Numbered from the stretch's first letter, positions 7,315 through 14,841 are shown. The stretch: 14,841 nucleotides of DNA from Oligoflexales bacterium (GCA_028282865.1 JANQHA010000123.1:1-14841), one strand, 5' to 3'. Notes: generated by a model from the sequence alone, not told the origin. Program-made: numbers and translations.

Positions 7315-8394
7315 ATGATTAACCTAAGAATCCTTTTAGCCTTTAGCGCCTTAGTACTTAGCTTTGATATTCTAGCATGCACAACCTTTTTTGTAAGCTC
7401 CCATGAAGGGGACAATGTTGTTGCGAAAGGTCATGATTGGGGGCGCGGCGGGTTTCTGATGAGTAATCCCCGCAATGTTATTAAAAAAGCTATGAAGATG
7501 GACCGGGCGTCGGAGCTGGCAGTGTGGACCGCTAAATACGGTTCTTTAACGTATACGATGTTCGGTAAAGACTTACCAGTTTCCGGGATGAATGAGGCCG
7601 GGTTGACGGTTCAGATGTTTGTTCTTCGAGGAAGTCAGTATCCTCGGGACCCAACCAAGCCGAGTTTAAACGAGTTTCAATGGATCCAGTATATATTGGA
7701 TACTTCCGCAACAATAGAAGATGCTATCGCAAATGCCAACAATGTCATTATCGAAAAGGTTTCGACCGCAGTGCACTACATGGTTTGCTCAGCTACCGGT
7801 AGATGCGCCATTTTTGAATACATCAAAGGCCGAACCAAGGTTTACCAAGAAGAAACAAGTGAGTTTTTTATCCCAGTACTTAGCAATAGTGCTTATGAAG
7901 CATCTATCGGCAAGCTTAGGCAATACCAAGGGTTCGGCGGCAACCTATCTATTCCCGAGGCTAATACTTCCTTGGATCGTTTCGTTAAAGCTGCTCACTT
8001 TTCTAAGATGTATGATAGTAACTCTAACGTAGGTGTAGTGAACTATGCGTTTGATAGATTAGCGAAGCTGTCATGGGACCATACAAGTTGGCAATTTGTC
8101 TTCCAACCTTCTAGATCTTACACTTGGTTCCGCCGCCCGGCAGATCAAAACTATTCTTTGGTCGATCTAAATGAGTTTGACTTCTCATGCGCCGGACCGA
8201 GCTTTGTGCTAGATATTGGTAAGATGGAAGAGTTGCGCTCTGACGGTCGGTGGCGGTTCTCTGAATACAGCAAAGCGCTTAATCACGAAATCCTGACCCG
8301 TGGTATGGAGTTTGTGGACTGGCGCATGACTCGAGAGGAATTCCAGCATATTGTTGAACATCCTAGTCATAATAGGTGTGCACCCTCGCACTAG
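7315..8394 (+). CDS. Exported Ntn-hydrolase, choloylglycine hydrolase / penicillin V acylase-like (C59), 359 aa
   Basis: A linear-amide C-N hydrolase. The N-terminus (MINLRILLAFSALVLSFDILA) is a signal peptide ending directly before CTTFF. Cleavage there would expose Cys22 as the N-terminal nucleophile, the arrangement used by this family. Other family marks: GHDWG at 39-43 (Asp41 matches the conserved pocket Asp), NPRN at 51-54, NEAGL at 93-97, LSNSAY at 189-194 (Asn191 matches the oxyanion Asn) and Asp-Arg-Phe at 221-223 (Arg222 matches the conserved Arg). Length is typical. It should act in the periplasm or outside on an amide such as a bile-salt, penicillin or N-acyl amino-acid/lactone type substrate; the sequence does not tell which. 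Start: ATG with AGAGGA 5-6 bases upstream. It ends 24 bases before the oxidoreductase operon and has no terminator, so cotranscription is likely. Confidence 0.86.
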   Translation: MINLRILLAFSALVLSFDILACTTFFVSSHEGDNVVAKGHDWGRGGFLMSNPRNVIKKAMKMDRASELAVWTAKYGSLTYTMFGKDLPVSGMNEAGLTVQMFVLRGSQYPRDPTKPSLNEFQWIQYILDTSATIEDAIANANNVIIEKVSTAVHYMVCSATGRCAIFEYIKGRTKVYQEETSEFFIPVLSNSAYEASIGKLRQYQGFGGNLSIPEANTSLDRFVKAAHFSKMYDSNSNVGVVNYAFDRLAKLSWDHTSWQFVFQPSRSYTWFRRPADQNYSLVDLNEFDFSCAGPSFVLDIGKMEELRSDGRWRFSEYSKALNHEILTRGMEFVDWRMTREEFQHIVEHPSHNRCAPSH

Positions 8395-8418
8395 TTTAAA
8401 CGATGAACGGAGGGTCGA

Positions 8419-10194
8419 GTGCCCAAAGACAAAATAGATGTAGACTACTATCATAAAGTTGTCGACTGCCAGTGGGCTTGCCCCGCTCATACACCAGTTC
8501 CTGAGTATATTCGGTTGATTTCAGAAAGGCGTTATACCGAAGCCTATATGGTTAACCGTGAGTCAAATGTCTTCCCAGGTATTTTAGGCCGGGTTTGCGA
8601 TAGGCCTTGTGAGCCTGCTTGCCGTCGGGGAAGGGTAGAGGAGGAGCCAGTAGCGATATGCCGATTAAAACGGGTTGCTGCCGATTATAAAGCAGATGTG
8701 TCAGCCTACCTCCCAAAACCTGCAGATAAAAAGAACGGAAAGCGAGTTGCTTTGGTAGGGGCCGGACCGGCATCATTGACAGTGGCGAATGATCTCGCGC
8801 CATTAGGATACGAAATCACCATCTACGAGAAGAATGATCAAGCAGGTGGAGCAATGCGCTATGCGGTGCCCATGTTCCGGTTGCCACCGGAAGTTTTAGA
8901 TGAAGAAATCGATGCAGTGCTTAACCTTGGGGTTGAAATCCAATACAATACGCCAGTTTCGAGCCTTAAGCAGTTGCTATCAGACGGTTATGATGCTGTA
9001 TTTGTCGGGTCTGGAGCTCCTATAGGCAGAGACTTAACCATTCCAGGGCGAGAGCAAGCCGATGGTTCAGTTCATGTAGGTTTAGAATGGCTCGCGAATG
9101 TCGCGTTTGAGCATATCACTAAGATTAATAGCAGAGTCCTAGTTATCGGTGGCGGCAATACTGCTATGGATTGCTGCAGGACTGCACGGCGTATTGGTGG
9201 TAATCAGGTTAAAGTCGTTGCACCGGAGTCTTACGAGCAGATGTTAGCGTCTCCCTGGGAGAAAGACGACAGTCAAGAAGAACGAATAGAGTTTATTAAC
9301 CACCTTCTGCCTAAGGAGTTCGTGGTCGAGAACGGACAGTTTATCGGGGTGCGGTTTCAGAAATTAAAGCAGTGTTATGATAAGGATATGAAATGGGACC
9401 CAGTCCCAAGTGGCGAAGATGACGTTTTAATTGAATGTGATGATGTGATTCTAGCTATTGGCCAAAGTACGGCGTTTCCATACATAGAGGCTGACATCGG
9501 CATCGATTTTAACGATAGAAATATGCCAATAGTTGACTCGACCACGCACCAGTCTTCCAACCCTAAAGTATTCTTTGGTGGCGATGCTGCGTTTGGTCCC
9601 AAAAATATTATTTGGGCGGTTGCCCACGGACACGAGGCAGCAATCTCTATTCATCAGCACTTGCAGGGCAAAGATGTCAAGAAGCGGCCTCCTCATGGAA
9701 TGAATCTCGTTAGCCAAAAAATGGGGATTCACCAGTGGAGTTACTCAAATGATTACTCAGACGACCAGCGGTTTAAAGTTCCTCACGTTGAAGTAGATGA
9801 TCGTATTGACAAATTAAAGTTGGAGGTCGAGCTCGGGTATGATGAAAAACTAGCACTCGAAGAGGCAAGTCGTTGCCTTAACTGCGACGTTCAGACTGTT
9901 TTTGATCCGCCTAGTTGCATTGAATGTGATGCATGTGTCGACATATGCCCGCTTAGCTGTTTAACTATTGCAAAAGATGAGCCTATCGAGCAGCTTAAGC
10001 TGATCTTAAGCGCGCCAGTTTTAAATCCCGAACAAGGAATGTTAGTGTCCGAGCCTCTAGTTCAAACTAAGAGGGTGATGGTGAAAGACGAAGATCTTTG
10101 TGTTCACTGTGGTCTATGTGCTGAAAGGTGTCCGACCGGAGCATGGGATATGCAGAAGTTTACGTTAAAACTTCCTAAGGCGGGCGACGTATGA
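8419..10194 (+). CDS. GltD-like FAD/NADP oxidoreductase with 2[4Fe-4S] ferredoxin domain (KorC-type subunit), 591 aa
   Basis: Likely the subunit that exchanges electrons between the 2-oxoacid oxidoreductase and NADP. Domains: an N-terminal GltD-type Fe-S region with Cys17, 21, 60, 64, 68 and 81 (CDRPCEPAC); FAD-binding GAGPAS at 114-119; the GltD landmark MFRLPPEV at 152-159; NADP-binding GGGNTAMDCCRTARR at 244-258; a second FAD motif GGDAAFG at 387-393; CLNC at 486-489; and a C-terminal ferredoxin with CIECDACVDICP (500-511) and CVHCGLCAERCP (561-572), each a full CxxCxxCxxxCP cluster site. Start: GTG at 8419 with GGAGG at 8409-8413. The stop overlaps the next start (ATGA). Glutamate synthase small subunit is the obvious alternative, but no large subunit is present and the partners are oxoacid oxidoreductase genes. 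The arrangement resembles the NADP-linked 2-oxoglutarate oxidoreductases (KorABC) known from anaerobic aromatic degraders such as Azoarcus. Confidence 0.88.
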   Translation: MPKDKIDVDYYHKVVDCQWACPAHTPVPEYIRLISERRYTEAYMVNRESNVFPGILGRVCDRPCEPACRRGRVEEEPVAICRLKRVAADYKADVSAYLPKPADKKNGKRVALVGAGPASLTVANDLAPLGYEITIYEKNDQAGGAMRYAVPMFRLPPEVLDEEIDAVLNLGVEIQYNTPVSSLKQLLSDGYDAVFVGSGAPIGRDLTIPGREQADGSVHVGLEWLANVAFEHITKINSRVLVIGGGNTAMDCCRTARRIGGNQVKVVAPESYEQMLASPWEKDDSQEERIEFINHLLPKEFVVENGQFIGVRFQKLKQCYDKDMKWDPVPSGEDDVLIECDDVILAIGQSTAFPYIEADIGIDFNDRNMPIVDSTTHQSSNPKVFFGGDAAFGPKNIIWAVAHGHEAAISIHQHLQGKDVKKRPPHGMNLVSQKMGIHQWSYSNDYSDDQRFKVPHVEVDDRIDKLKLEVELGYDEKLALEEASRCLNCDVQTVFDPPSCIECDACVDICPLSCLTIAKDEPIEQLKLILSAPVLNPEQGMLVSEPLVQTKRVMVKDEDLCVHCGLCAERCPTGAWDMQKFTLKLPKAGDV

Positions 10195-12002
10195 AGCAAA
10201 TAGAAGCGACCAACGAATTTGTCATCCGGTTTGCAAATATTAATGGTACTGGGTCTGCAAGTGCGAATGGAATGTTAGCTAAAAGTTTTTTTAAGCTAGG
10301 CCTTCCTATCGGTCCTAAGAACATCTTTCCTTCCAATATCCAAGGTCTTCCCACCTGGTATGAGGTCAGGGTCAGTGAGGCTGGCTATACTGGACGGCGT
10401 GGTGGTTCCGATGTCACAGTAGCAATGAACCCGCAGACCTTTAAACAAGATGTCGAGCACCTTCACCCAGGTGGCTATTTGGTTTATGACTCTACTAAAA
10501 GACTAAACGAGGATCATAAGCGTAATGATATTAACTATATTGGAGTGCCGATCAGTGAAATGGCACGAGATCATTTCTTAAATGCGAAGTCTCGCGAAAT
10601 GCTCAAGAACGTTATTTATGTCGGTGCGCTAGCAGCTCTATTTGATATCGAACTCGAAGTCTTCTATGGATTGGTTAGAGAGCAATTTCCGACGAAACCT
10701 AAGCTTCACGACGGCAACTTTAAAGCTCTTGATCTTGGCTATAATTACACTAAGGAACATTATCCTTGTCCCTGCGGTATTAAAGTAAGTAAGCGCGAGC
10801 TAGTCACATCAAAAATTATACTTAACGGCAATGAAGCTTTGGGTCTGGGTGCTGTTTATGCTGGTGCAACTGTGGTGGGCTGGTATCCACTGACACCTTC
10901 TACTTCGGTTATTGAGTCTTTTAGTAAGTACTGTAATAAATTTCGTAAATCAAAAGATGGCGCCCAGCATTATGCTATTATCCAAGCCGAAGATGAGATT
11001 GCCGCAGCTGGGATGGTAGTAGGGGCTTCATGGAATGGGGCTAGAGCCTTTACCGCTACCAGTGGCCCAGGGATCTCTCTTATGAGTGAGTTCATTGGCT
11101 ATGCATATTACGCGGAAATTCCGATGGTTCTTTTTAATATTCAGCGCTGCGGACCATCCACCGGTATGCCAACAAGGACCCAGCAGTCTGATCTGCTACT
11201 ATGTGCTTACGCTTCACATGGTGATACTAAACACATTATGCTATTTCCCTCTTCGGTCAAGGAGTGTTTTGAATTTTCAGTGCGAGCTTTTGATTTGGCA
11301 GATCGGTATCAGACGCCGGTGTTTGTAATGAGCGATTTAGAACTCGGTATGAATGATTATGTTTCAGCACCGTTGCAATGGGATGAGAGCTATCAGCATG
11401 ATCGCGGTAAGGTCTTAAATCATGAAACCTTAGATTCGATGAAAGACAAGTTTTATCGTTACCTAGATATCGATGACGATGGAGTTCCTTACCGGACCTA
11501 TCCAGGAATTCATCCATCTGGCGCCTATTTTACCAGGGGCTCTGGGCACGACAAATTTGGTCGATATACGGAGGATGGCGGGCTCTACCAGGAAAATATG
11601 GAGCGTATCTCTAAAAAGTTTCACACCGCGATCAATCATCTGCCGAAGCCTCGTAAAATCATTCGTGATGATAGTTTTGGAGTAGGCATCGTATCAATAG
11701 GGACTACCTCCGAGCCTCTTCATGAAGCGGCTGAAATTTTAAAAACACGAGGAGTTCAAGTTAACGAGATGTTAATCGTTAGCTTTCCCTTTGGTGATGA
11801 GGTTAGGGAGTTTTGCGAAAATCATCAGCAAGTGATCGTGATCGACCAAAATCGAGATGCCCAACTAAAGACACTTTTGGTCAATGAACTTGGTTTGAAC
11901 CCAGAGTCGCTCGATTCCATCTGTTCTTATGATGGTAACCCAGTCATGGCGAGCTTCTTGGTGGAGAGTCTTAGTAAAAAAATTAAGGAAAACGCCCTAT
12001 GA
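10191..12002 (+). CDS. korA: 2-oxoacid:acceptor oxidoreductase, fused gamma-alpha subunit (KorA), 603 aa
   Basis: The large subunit of a TPP-dependent oxidoreductase that converts a 2-oxoacid plus CoA to acyl-CoA and CO2. Residues 1-190 are the gamma domain: a glycine-rich NGTGSASANG start and a VSEAGYTGRRGG segment at 61-72. Residues about 205-590 are the alpha part: GNEALGLGAVYAG, WYPLTPST at 231-238 (the YPITP motif of this family), AEDEIAAAG at 266-274, TSGPGISLM at 290-298, and QRCGPSTGMPTRTQQSDLL at 318-336, the family hallmark. A Pro-Cys-Pro-Cys-Gly segment (192-196) sits at the domain junction. The fused layout and length match aerobic-type KorA. Substrate 2-oxoglutarate is the best guess; pyruvate or branched-chain oxoacids are not excluded. 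It starts within the preceding stop codon (ATGA) and ends in the same overlap with the beta subunit. Confidence 0.92.
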   Translation: MKQIEATNEFVIRFANINGTGSASANGMLAKSFFKLGLPIGPKNIFPSNIQGLPTWYEVRVSEAGYTGRRGGSDVTVAMNPQTFKQDVEHLHPGGYLVYDSTKRLNEDHKRNDINYIGVPISEMARDHFLNAKSREMLKNVIYVGALAALFDIELEVFYGLVREQFPTKPKLHDGNFKALDLGYNYTKEHYPCPCGIKVSKRELVTSKIILNGNEALGLGAVYAGATVVGWYPLTPSTSVIESFSKYCNKFRKSKDGAQHYAIIQAEDEIAAAGMVVGASWNGARAFTATSGPGISLMSEFIGYAYYAEIPMVLFNIQRCGPSTGMPTRTQQSDLLLCAYASHGDTKHIMLFPSSVKECFEFSVRAFDLADRYQTPVFVMSDLELGMNDYVSAPLQWDESYQHDRGKVLNHETLDSMKDKFYRYLDIDDDGVPYRTYPGIHPSGAYFTRGSGHDKFGRYTEDGGLYQENMERISKKFHTAINHLPKPRKIIRDDSFGVGIVSIGTTSEPLHEAAEILKTRGVQVNEMLIVSFPFGDEVREFCENHQQVIVIDQNRDAQLKTLLVNELGLNPESLDSICSYDGNPVMASFLVESLSKKIKENAL

Positions 12003-13054
12003 GTTATATTCCTAAGCCAAAAGTTAGCCACCCAGGACTGGCAAAAAATAAATTAGGACTTACCATCCGAGATTATGAGGGCGGGCTCTCGACGCTTTGC
12101 GCAGGTTGTGGCCACGACTCCATAACTGCGGCAATTATCAAATCTTGTTTCGAACTTTCGATAGAACCACATCGAGTCGGTAAGATGAGTGGTATTGGTT
12201 GTTCTTCCAAAACACCTGGCTACTTTCTTAGCAGTGCACATGGCTTCAACTCAGTTCATGGGCGGATGCCATCAGTTACCACTGGTGCCAATGCGGCAAA
12301 TAGAAATCTAACTTATCTAGCAGTTTCTGGCGACGGTGATACTGCATCGATTGGGATCGGGCAATTTGCCCATGTGATTCGTAGAAAGTTAAATATGCTA
12401 TACATCGTCGAGAATAATGGTTGCTATGGTCTTACTAAAGGGCAATTCTCTGCGACCGCTGATGTCGGCTCGAAGAGTAAAAGGGGAGTAGCCAACGAAA
12501 TGGATCCAATAGATCCCGCAGCGTTTGCTCTGCAAATGGGAGCAGGTTTTGTGGCTAGGAGCTTTTCCGGTGACAAGGATCAATTAGTACCGCTCATTAA
12601 AGCTGGTTTGAATTATAATGGTTTTGCATTAATAGATGTGATCTCACCATGTGTTACATTTAACAACCATGAAGGCTCGACCAAATCCTATGCACACGTT
12701 CGTAGTCATGAAGCAGAAGTCAATGTAGTCGATTTTATCCCCGCAAGAAACGAGATTGCTGTCGATTACGCTAAGGGTGATGCTACGCAGGTAACGCTTC
12801 ATGACGGTAGTACTATGATGCTCAGAAAGTTAGATCAAAATTACGATCCTGAAAATCGACTAGAAGCCTTGAAGCAGATCCAAACGCATCAGATGAAAAA
12901 CGAGGTGATCACCGGGCTTTTGTTTCTCGACCCAAAGGAAAGTGAGATGCACGATATGATCTCAACTCCTAAAAAGTCTTTGCGAGAATTTGAACTTGCA
13001 GAACTATGCCCTGGGAAGGAAGCTTTAGAGGCTTTGAATAAATCATGGGGTTAG
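11999..13054 (+). CDS. korB: 2-oxoacid:acceptor oxidoreductase beta subunit (KorB), 351 aa
   Basis: This subunit binds thiamine diphosphate and the [4Fe-4S] cluster of the enzyme and forms the catalytic unit with KorA. CAGCGHDS at 34-41 holds the first two cluster cysteines. Cys68 and Cys218 lie at the spacings expected for the other two (compare the archaeal pattern CxxC, +31, then about 150 further). The TPP/Mg motif is GDGD at 111-114, closing about 25 residues later with ENNGCYGLTKGQFSAT at 138-153, the signature of 2-oxoglutarate/2-oxoacid beta subunits. The PCVTFN segment at 217-222 is also typical. The C-terminus (about 240-351) looks like the usual KorB tail. Start: ATG overlapping the KorA stop (ATGA). 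It is the last gene of the tightly coupled block; no intrinsic terminator is visible after its TAG. Confidence 0.93.
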   Translation: MSYIPKPKVSHPGLAKNKLGLTIRDYEGGLSTLCAGCGHDSITAAIIKSCFELSIEPHRVGKMSGIGCSSKTPGYFLSSAHGFNSVHGRMPSVTTGANAANRNLTYLAVSGDGDTASIGIGQFAHVIRRKLNMLYIVENNGCYGLTKGQFSATADVGSKSKRGVANEMDPIDPAAFALQMGAGFVARSFSGDKDQLVPLIKAGLNYNGFALIDVISPCVTFNNHEGSTKSYAHVRSHEAEVNVVDFIPARNEIAVDYAKGDATQVTLHDGSTMMLRKLDQNYDPENRLEALKQIQTHQMKNEVITGLLFLDPKESEMHDMISTPKKSLREFELAELCPGKEALEALNKSWG

Positions 13055-13143
13055 AGGGTAAAGACTTAGACTTGAGCAGACAAATGGGTAGTCAAGGTTT
13101 AAGATGATCTGACAGTGTATGCTGATTGGTAAGGAGGAAAAAA

Positions 13144-13995
13144 ATGGCCATAAAAAGAGCGCACCTTCTTATAGTATTGCTTCTATCTTTCGAAGCAAAG
13201 GCTGTATTCGATTATTCATGCGCGCTTCTTTCCTCAAAATTGGAGGTAACCGAAGCACTTGGATTCGGTAAGCATGTATCTACAACCATCGCGAGAGACC
13301 GACAAAGCAGGTACAAGCTGTTTGATGGTGTTCGAATCCTAGTTCCTGAATTGCCCGGAAACCCTAGCCCGGAACTTGTCATTGAGCTGGTATCGACCAA
13401 AGTTTTAACTGAGAACGATACGAGCTTGAGATACTTAGGCAATGACCGTCGTGCTGAAACAGGAAAAACGGGGAATATGGATATAACGAGAGAAATCAAC
13501 TCTCAAATTGATGCGCTGGAACAATCTGACGCTGTTGTCATGGCTTCAGTCGGCAGGAAGCGATCGATTGTCCGTGGAATTGGGGCCAAGTGTATCCCAA
13601 CAGCCTGCAGACTGGCCTTCTATTCGAGTGGTTTTATGACTGCGGCTCTCGTTGGCGAAGGTTTAAAGTATCTGGGAGTTCAAAATCCCCTTCGAGCGAT
13701 TGGTTATTGGAGCGCGACCGCGGCGTATTTTTTGGGACTCTACAAATACTCTAGCTACATCTTTAATGCATTTGGTAAAATAGATCGCTTTTCAGCCTCT
13801 TTAGAAGGGTTAAGTAAAAAAGATATGGATTCTCTAATAGAGGGTGTTCGTTCTGAGATTGAAACGAGAGTCGCAGAAGGTGAGATAACTGAGGGTATGG
13901 TGACTCCGGACTCGCAGGTAAGGCTTGTGATTTACGTTCCTGAAGCGAGCTTTTTTTCATCTAAAGAAGCAATTGCTAATTCTTTGGGATTGTAA
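13144..13995 (+). CDS. Exported or membrane protein of unknown function, 283 aa
   Basis: I do not recognise this family. Start: ATG at 13144, because a perfect AAGGAGG (13131-13137) lies 6 bases upstream and the protein then begins with a signal peptide (MAIKRAHLLIVLLLSFEAKA). The in-frame GTG at 13126 has no such site. After the signal there is a polar domain (about 21-145). Two hydrophobic stretches (about 153-175 and 184-206, rich in Ala, Gly and Tyr and separated by a short polar loop) could form a membrane hairpin. A charged C-terminal part (about 210-283) ends with a beta-like LVIYVPEASFF segment. Cys26, Cys146 and Cys151 are present. It follows korB by 89 bases in the same direction, so read-through from the operon is possible, but nothing links its function to it. 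Confidence 0.82.
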   Translation: MAIKRAHLLIVLLLSFEAKAVFDYSCALLSSKLEVTEALGFGKHVSTTIARDRQSRYKLFDGVRILVPELPGNPSPELVIELVSTKVLTENDTSLRYLGNDRRAETGKTGNMDITREINSQIDALEQSDAVVMASVGRKRSIVRGIGAKCIPTACRLAFYSSGFMTAALVGEGLKYLGVQNPLRAIGYWSATAAYFLGLYKYSSYIFNAFGKIDRFSASLEGLSKKDMDSLIEGVRSEIETRVAEGEITEGMVTPDSQVRLVIYVPEASFFSSKEAIANSLGL

Positions 13996-14052
13996 CGAAT
14001 GACCGGGGAGAACGACCTATCTTCGTCACAAGATAAAACAAGTATACTGGCC

Positions 14053-14070
14053 AATCAGGTGTGATTTTTT
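14053..14070 (+). terminator. Possible weak terminator between convergent genes
   Basis: AATCA (14053-14057) pairs with TGATT (14062-14066) around a 4-base loop, and the 3' arm runs into six T's (14065-14070). It sits 58 bases after the stop of the + strand gene and before the convergent gene end at 14111. The stem is short and AT-rich, so the call is tentative. A longer-range pairing of GTGATTT (14061-14067) with AAATCAC (14091-14097) is an alternative fold. Confidence 0.35.
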
Positions 14071-14110
14071 AGACAAAATGGATTCATCTTAAATCACGCA
14101 AAACTCACAT

Positions 14111-14841
14111 TTAGTCACGCTTGGTAACTTTAAAGTCACCTCCGACTCGCCAAGTGTATTTAAAGCTAGATGGATTTACCGAGAGCGAGTAGTCGACACC
14201 AGCAGGCATTGCGGCGAAATCTGCATTTGGAATCCAAAGAAGGAAAAGCGCCCAATGCTCTTGTCCATTCAAATAGGTATAGAAAGTCTGTTTTTGGATT
14301 TCTGCAGCAATATCTTGCTGTCCTGGCGCTGAAAGCGTTACCCGAAAAGCTGTTTCGTTTAGGAATTCACGATACTGCTCGTCACCAGATTCGCTGTAGT
14401 GTTCTTTAGTTCTAACAAGAAAATTAAAACCCGCAGATCCACTGATATTCATATCACGGATAGTTTGCGGCAATCGCTCATCATCAGGATAGTACGCTGT
14501 TTCTAGAGTTAGTTTTTCGTGAGTTCGCACATCTGGATTCTCGATATCTGCATGCATACCAAACTGATCTTTGATTTCTAGTGACATATATTGATTCATG
14601 GATGACATTTGTGGGTTTAATTGGTTATTGGCAGCATCGACAATACGTTGCCCCCAAGTATCCGTTAATCCAGTTTCGGCCCAGTCTTTCATCGTGTTTA
14701 CTTGAATCATCATGCCAAAATAGAAGGGATCTAGTATATTTTGACCCAGGCTGTTGTAGTTCAACTTCACCCAGCGATTACCGACGTAGACTTCATTGTA
14801 TGTGTGCGATGCCCAGCCAACCCCATTGCTGAGACCTTGCT
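14111..14841 (-). CDS. Transglutaminase-like domain protein, C-terminal part (5' end beyond right edge)
   Basis: The frame stays open to the right edge, so the gene starts outside the window; the GTG at 14770 is internal. The first visible residues include WASHTYNEVYVGNRWVKLNYN, which fits the second half of a transglutaminase-core (papain-like) domain: catalytic His in H-x-Y/W-x-E-V (bases 14804-14806), then a Trp, and four residues later the position of the third catalytic residue. That position is Asn (14759-14761) rather than the usual Asp. The nucleophilic Cys would lie upstream, unseen. The remaining roughly 220 residues are a polar, probably beta-rich region (SAGFNFLVRTKE, FRVTLSAPG, DYSLSVNPSS) that I cannot assign. 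Export cannot be judged without the N-terminus. The gene is convergent with the 283-aa protein gene. It could be a peptidase rather than a cross-linking enzyme. Confidence 0.72.
   Translation of the reverse strand, partial: QGLSNGVGWASHTYNEVYVGNRWVKLNYNSLGQNILDPFYFGMMIQVNTMKDWAETGLTDTWGQRIVDAANNQLNPQMSSMNQYMSLEIKDQFGMHADIENPDVRTHEKLTLETAYYPDDERLPQTIRDMNISGSAGFNFLVRTKEHYSESGDEQYREFLNETAFRVTLSAPGQQDIAAEIQKQTFYTYLNGQEHWALFLLWIPNADFAAMPAGVDYSLSVNPSSFKYTWRVGGDFKVTKRD

Noticed and set aside
8419..10194. Glutamate synthase small subunit (gltD)
   Set aside because: The core is GltD-like, but the C-terminal 2[4Fe-4S] domain, the absence of gltB nearby and the ATGA coupling to KorA/KorB point to an oxoacid oxidoreductase partner.
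13055..13130. Promoter with TATGCT near 13118 and a CTTGA/TCAAG inverted repeat
   Set aside because: No -35 at proper spacing is visible, and the 5-base repeat is within chance expectation.
13126..13143. GTG at 13126 as start of the 283-aa protein
   Set aside because: It lies upstream of the AAGGAGG site that clearly serves the ATG at 13144, and the extra residues would disturb the signal peptide.
14768..14770. GTG at 14770 as the start of the transglutaminase-like gene
   Set aside because: The frame is open to the window edge and the residues upstream of this GTG contain the conserved H-x-Y-x-E-V motif, so the GTG is an internal Val codon.

Overview
The window looks like a chromosomal stretch of a free-living Gram-negative bacterium with roughly mid-40s percent GC by eye, dense genes, Shine-Dalgarno sites and frequent GTG/TTG starts. 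A secreted fungalysin-type protease, several exported proteins of unknown function and a 2-oxoacid oxidoreductase operon would fit a predatory or heterotrophic Bdellovibrionota/Oligoflexia-like or other deltaproteobacterial-type organism. That placement is a guess: no rRNA or marker gene is present. I saw no tRNA, rRNA, CRISPR array, insertion sequence or phage gene.

Left part (1-3098, + strand). The tail of a TldD-like metallopeptidase subunit overlaps a TldE/PmbA-like partner by 4 bases. A 232-base gap with two perfect hairpins follows, then a cysteine-rich exported protein of unknown function. A strong bidirectional terminator (3041-3082) separates this gene from the convergent genes to its right.

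Middle-left part (3100-7219, - strand). One gene encodes a secreted zinc metalloprotease with propeptide, HEWGH catalytic domain, an Ig/CARDB-like region and a P domain. A tightly overlapping pair follows: a hotdog-fold thioesterase-like protein and a nitronate monooxygenase/FabK-like flavoprotein, translated in that order.

Middle-right part (7315-13054, + strand). This is the metabolic core. An exported Ntn-hydrolase of the choloylglycine hydrolase/penicillin acylase type lies 24 bases ahead of three genes joined by ATGA overlaps. The three encode a GltD-like FAD/NADP oxidoreductase with its own 2[4Fe-4S] ferredoxin domain, a fused gamma-alpha 2-oxoacid:acceptor oxidoreductase subunit, and the TPP/Fe-S beta subunit. 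Together they look like a complete NADP-coupled 2-oxoacid (probably 2-oxoglutarate) oxidoreductase: KorAB oxidises the oxoacid and forms the acyl-CoA, and the GltD-like protein passes the electrons to or from NADP.

Right end (13144-14841). An exported or membrane protein of unknown function is followed, convergently, by the C-terminal part of a transglutaminase-like protein that runs off the window. This last protein has Asn where the family usually has its catalytic Asp.
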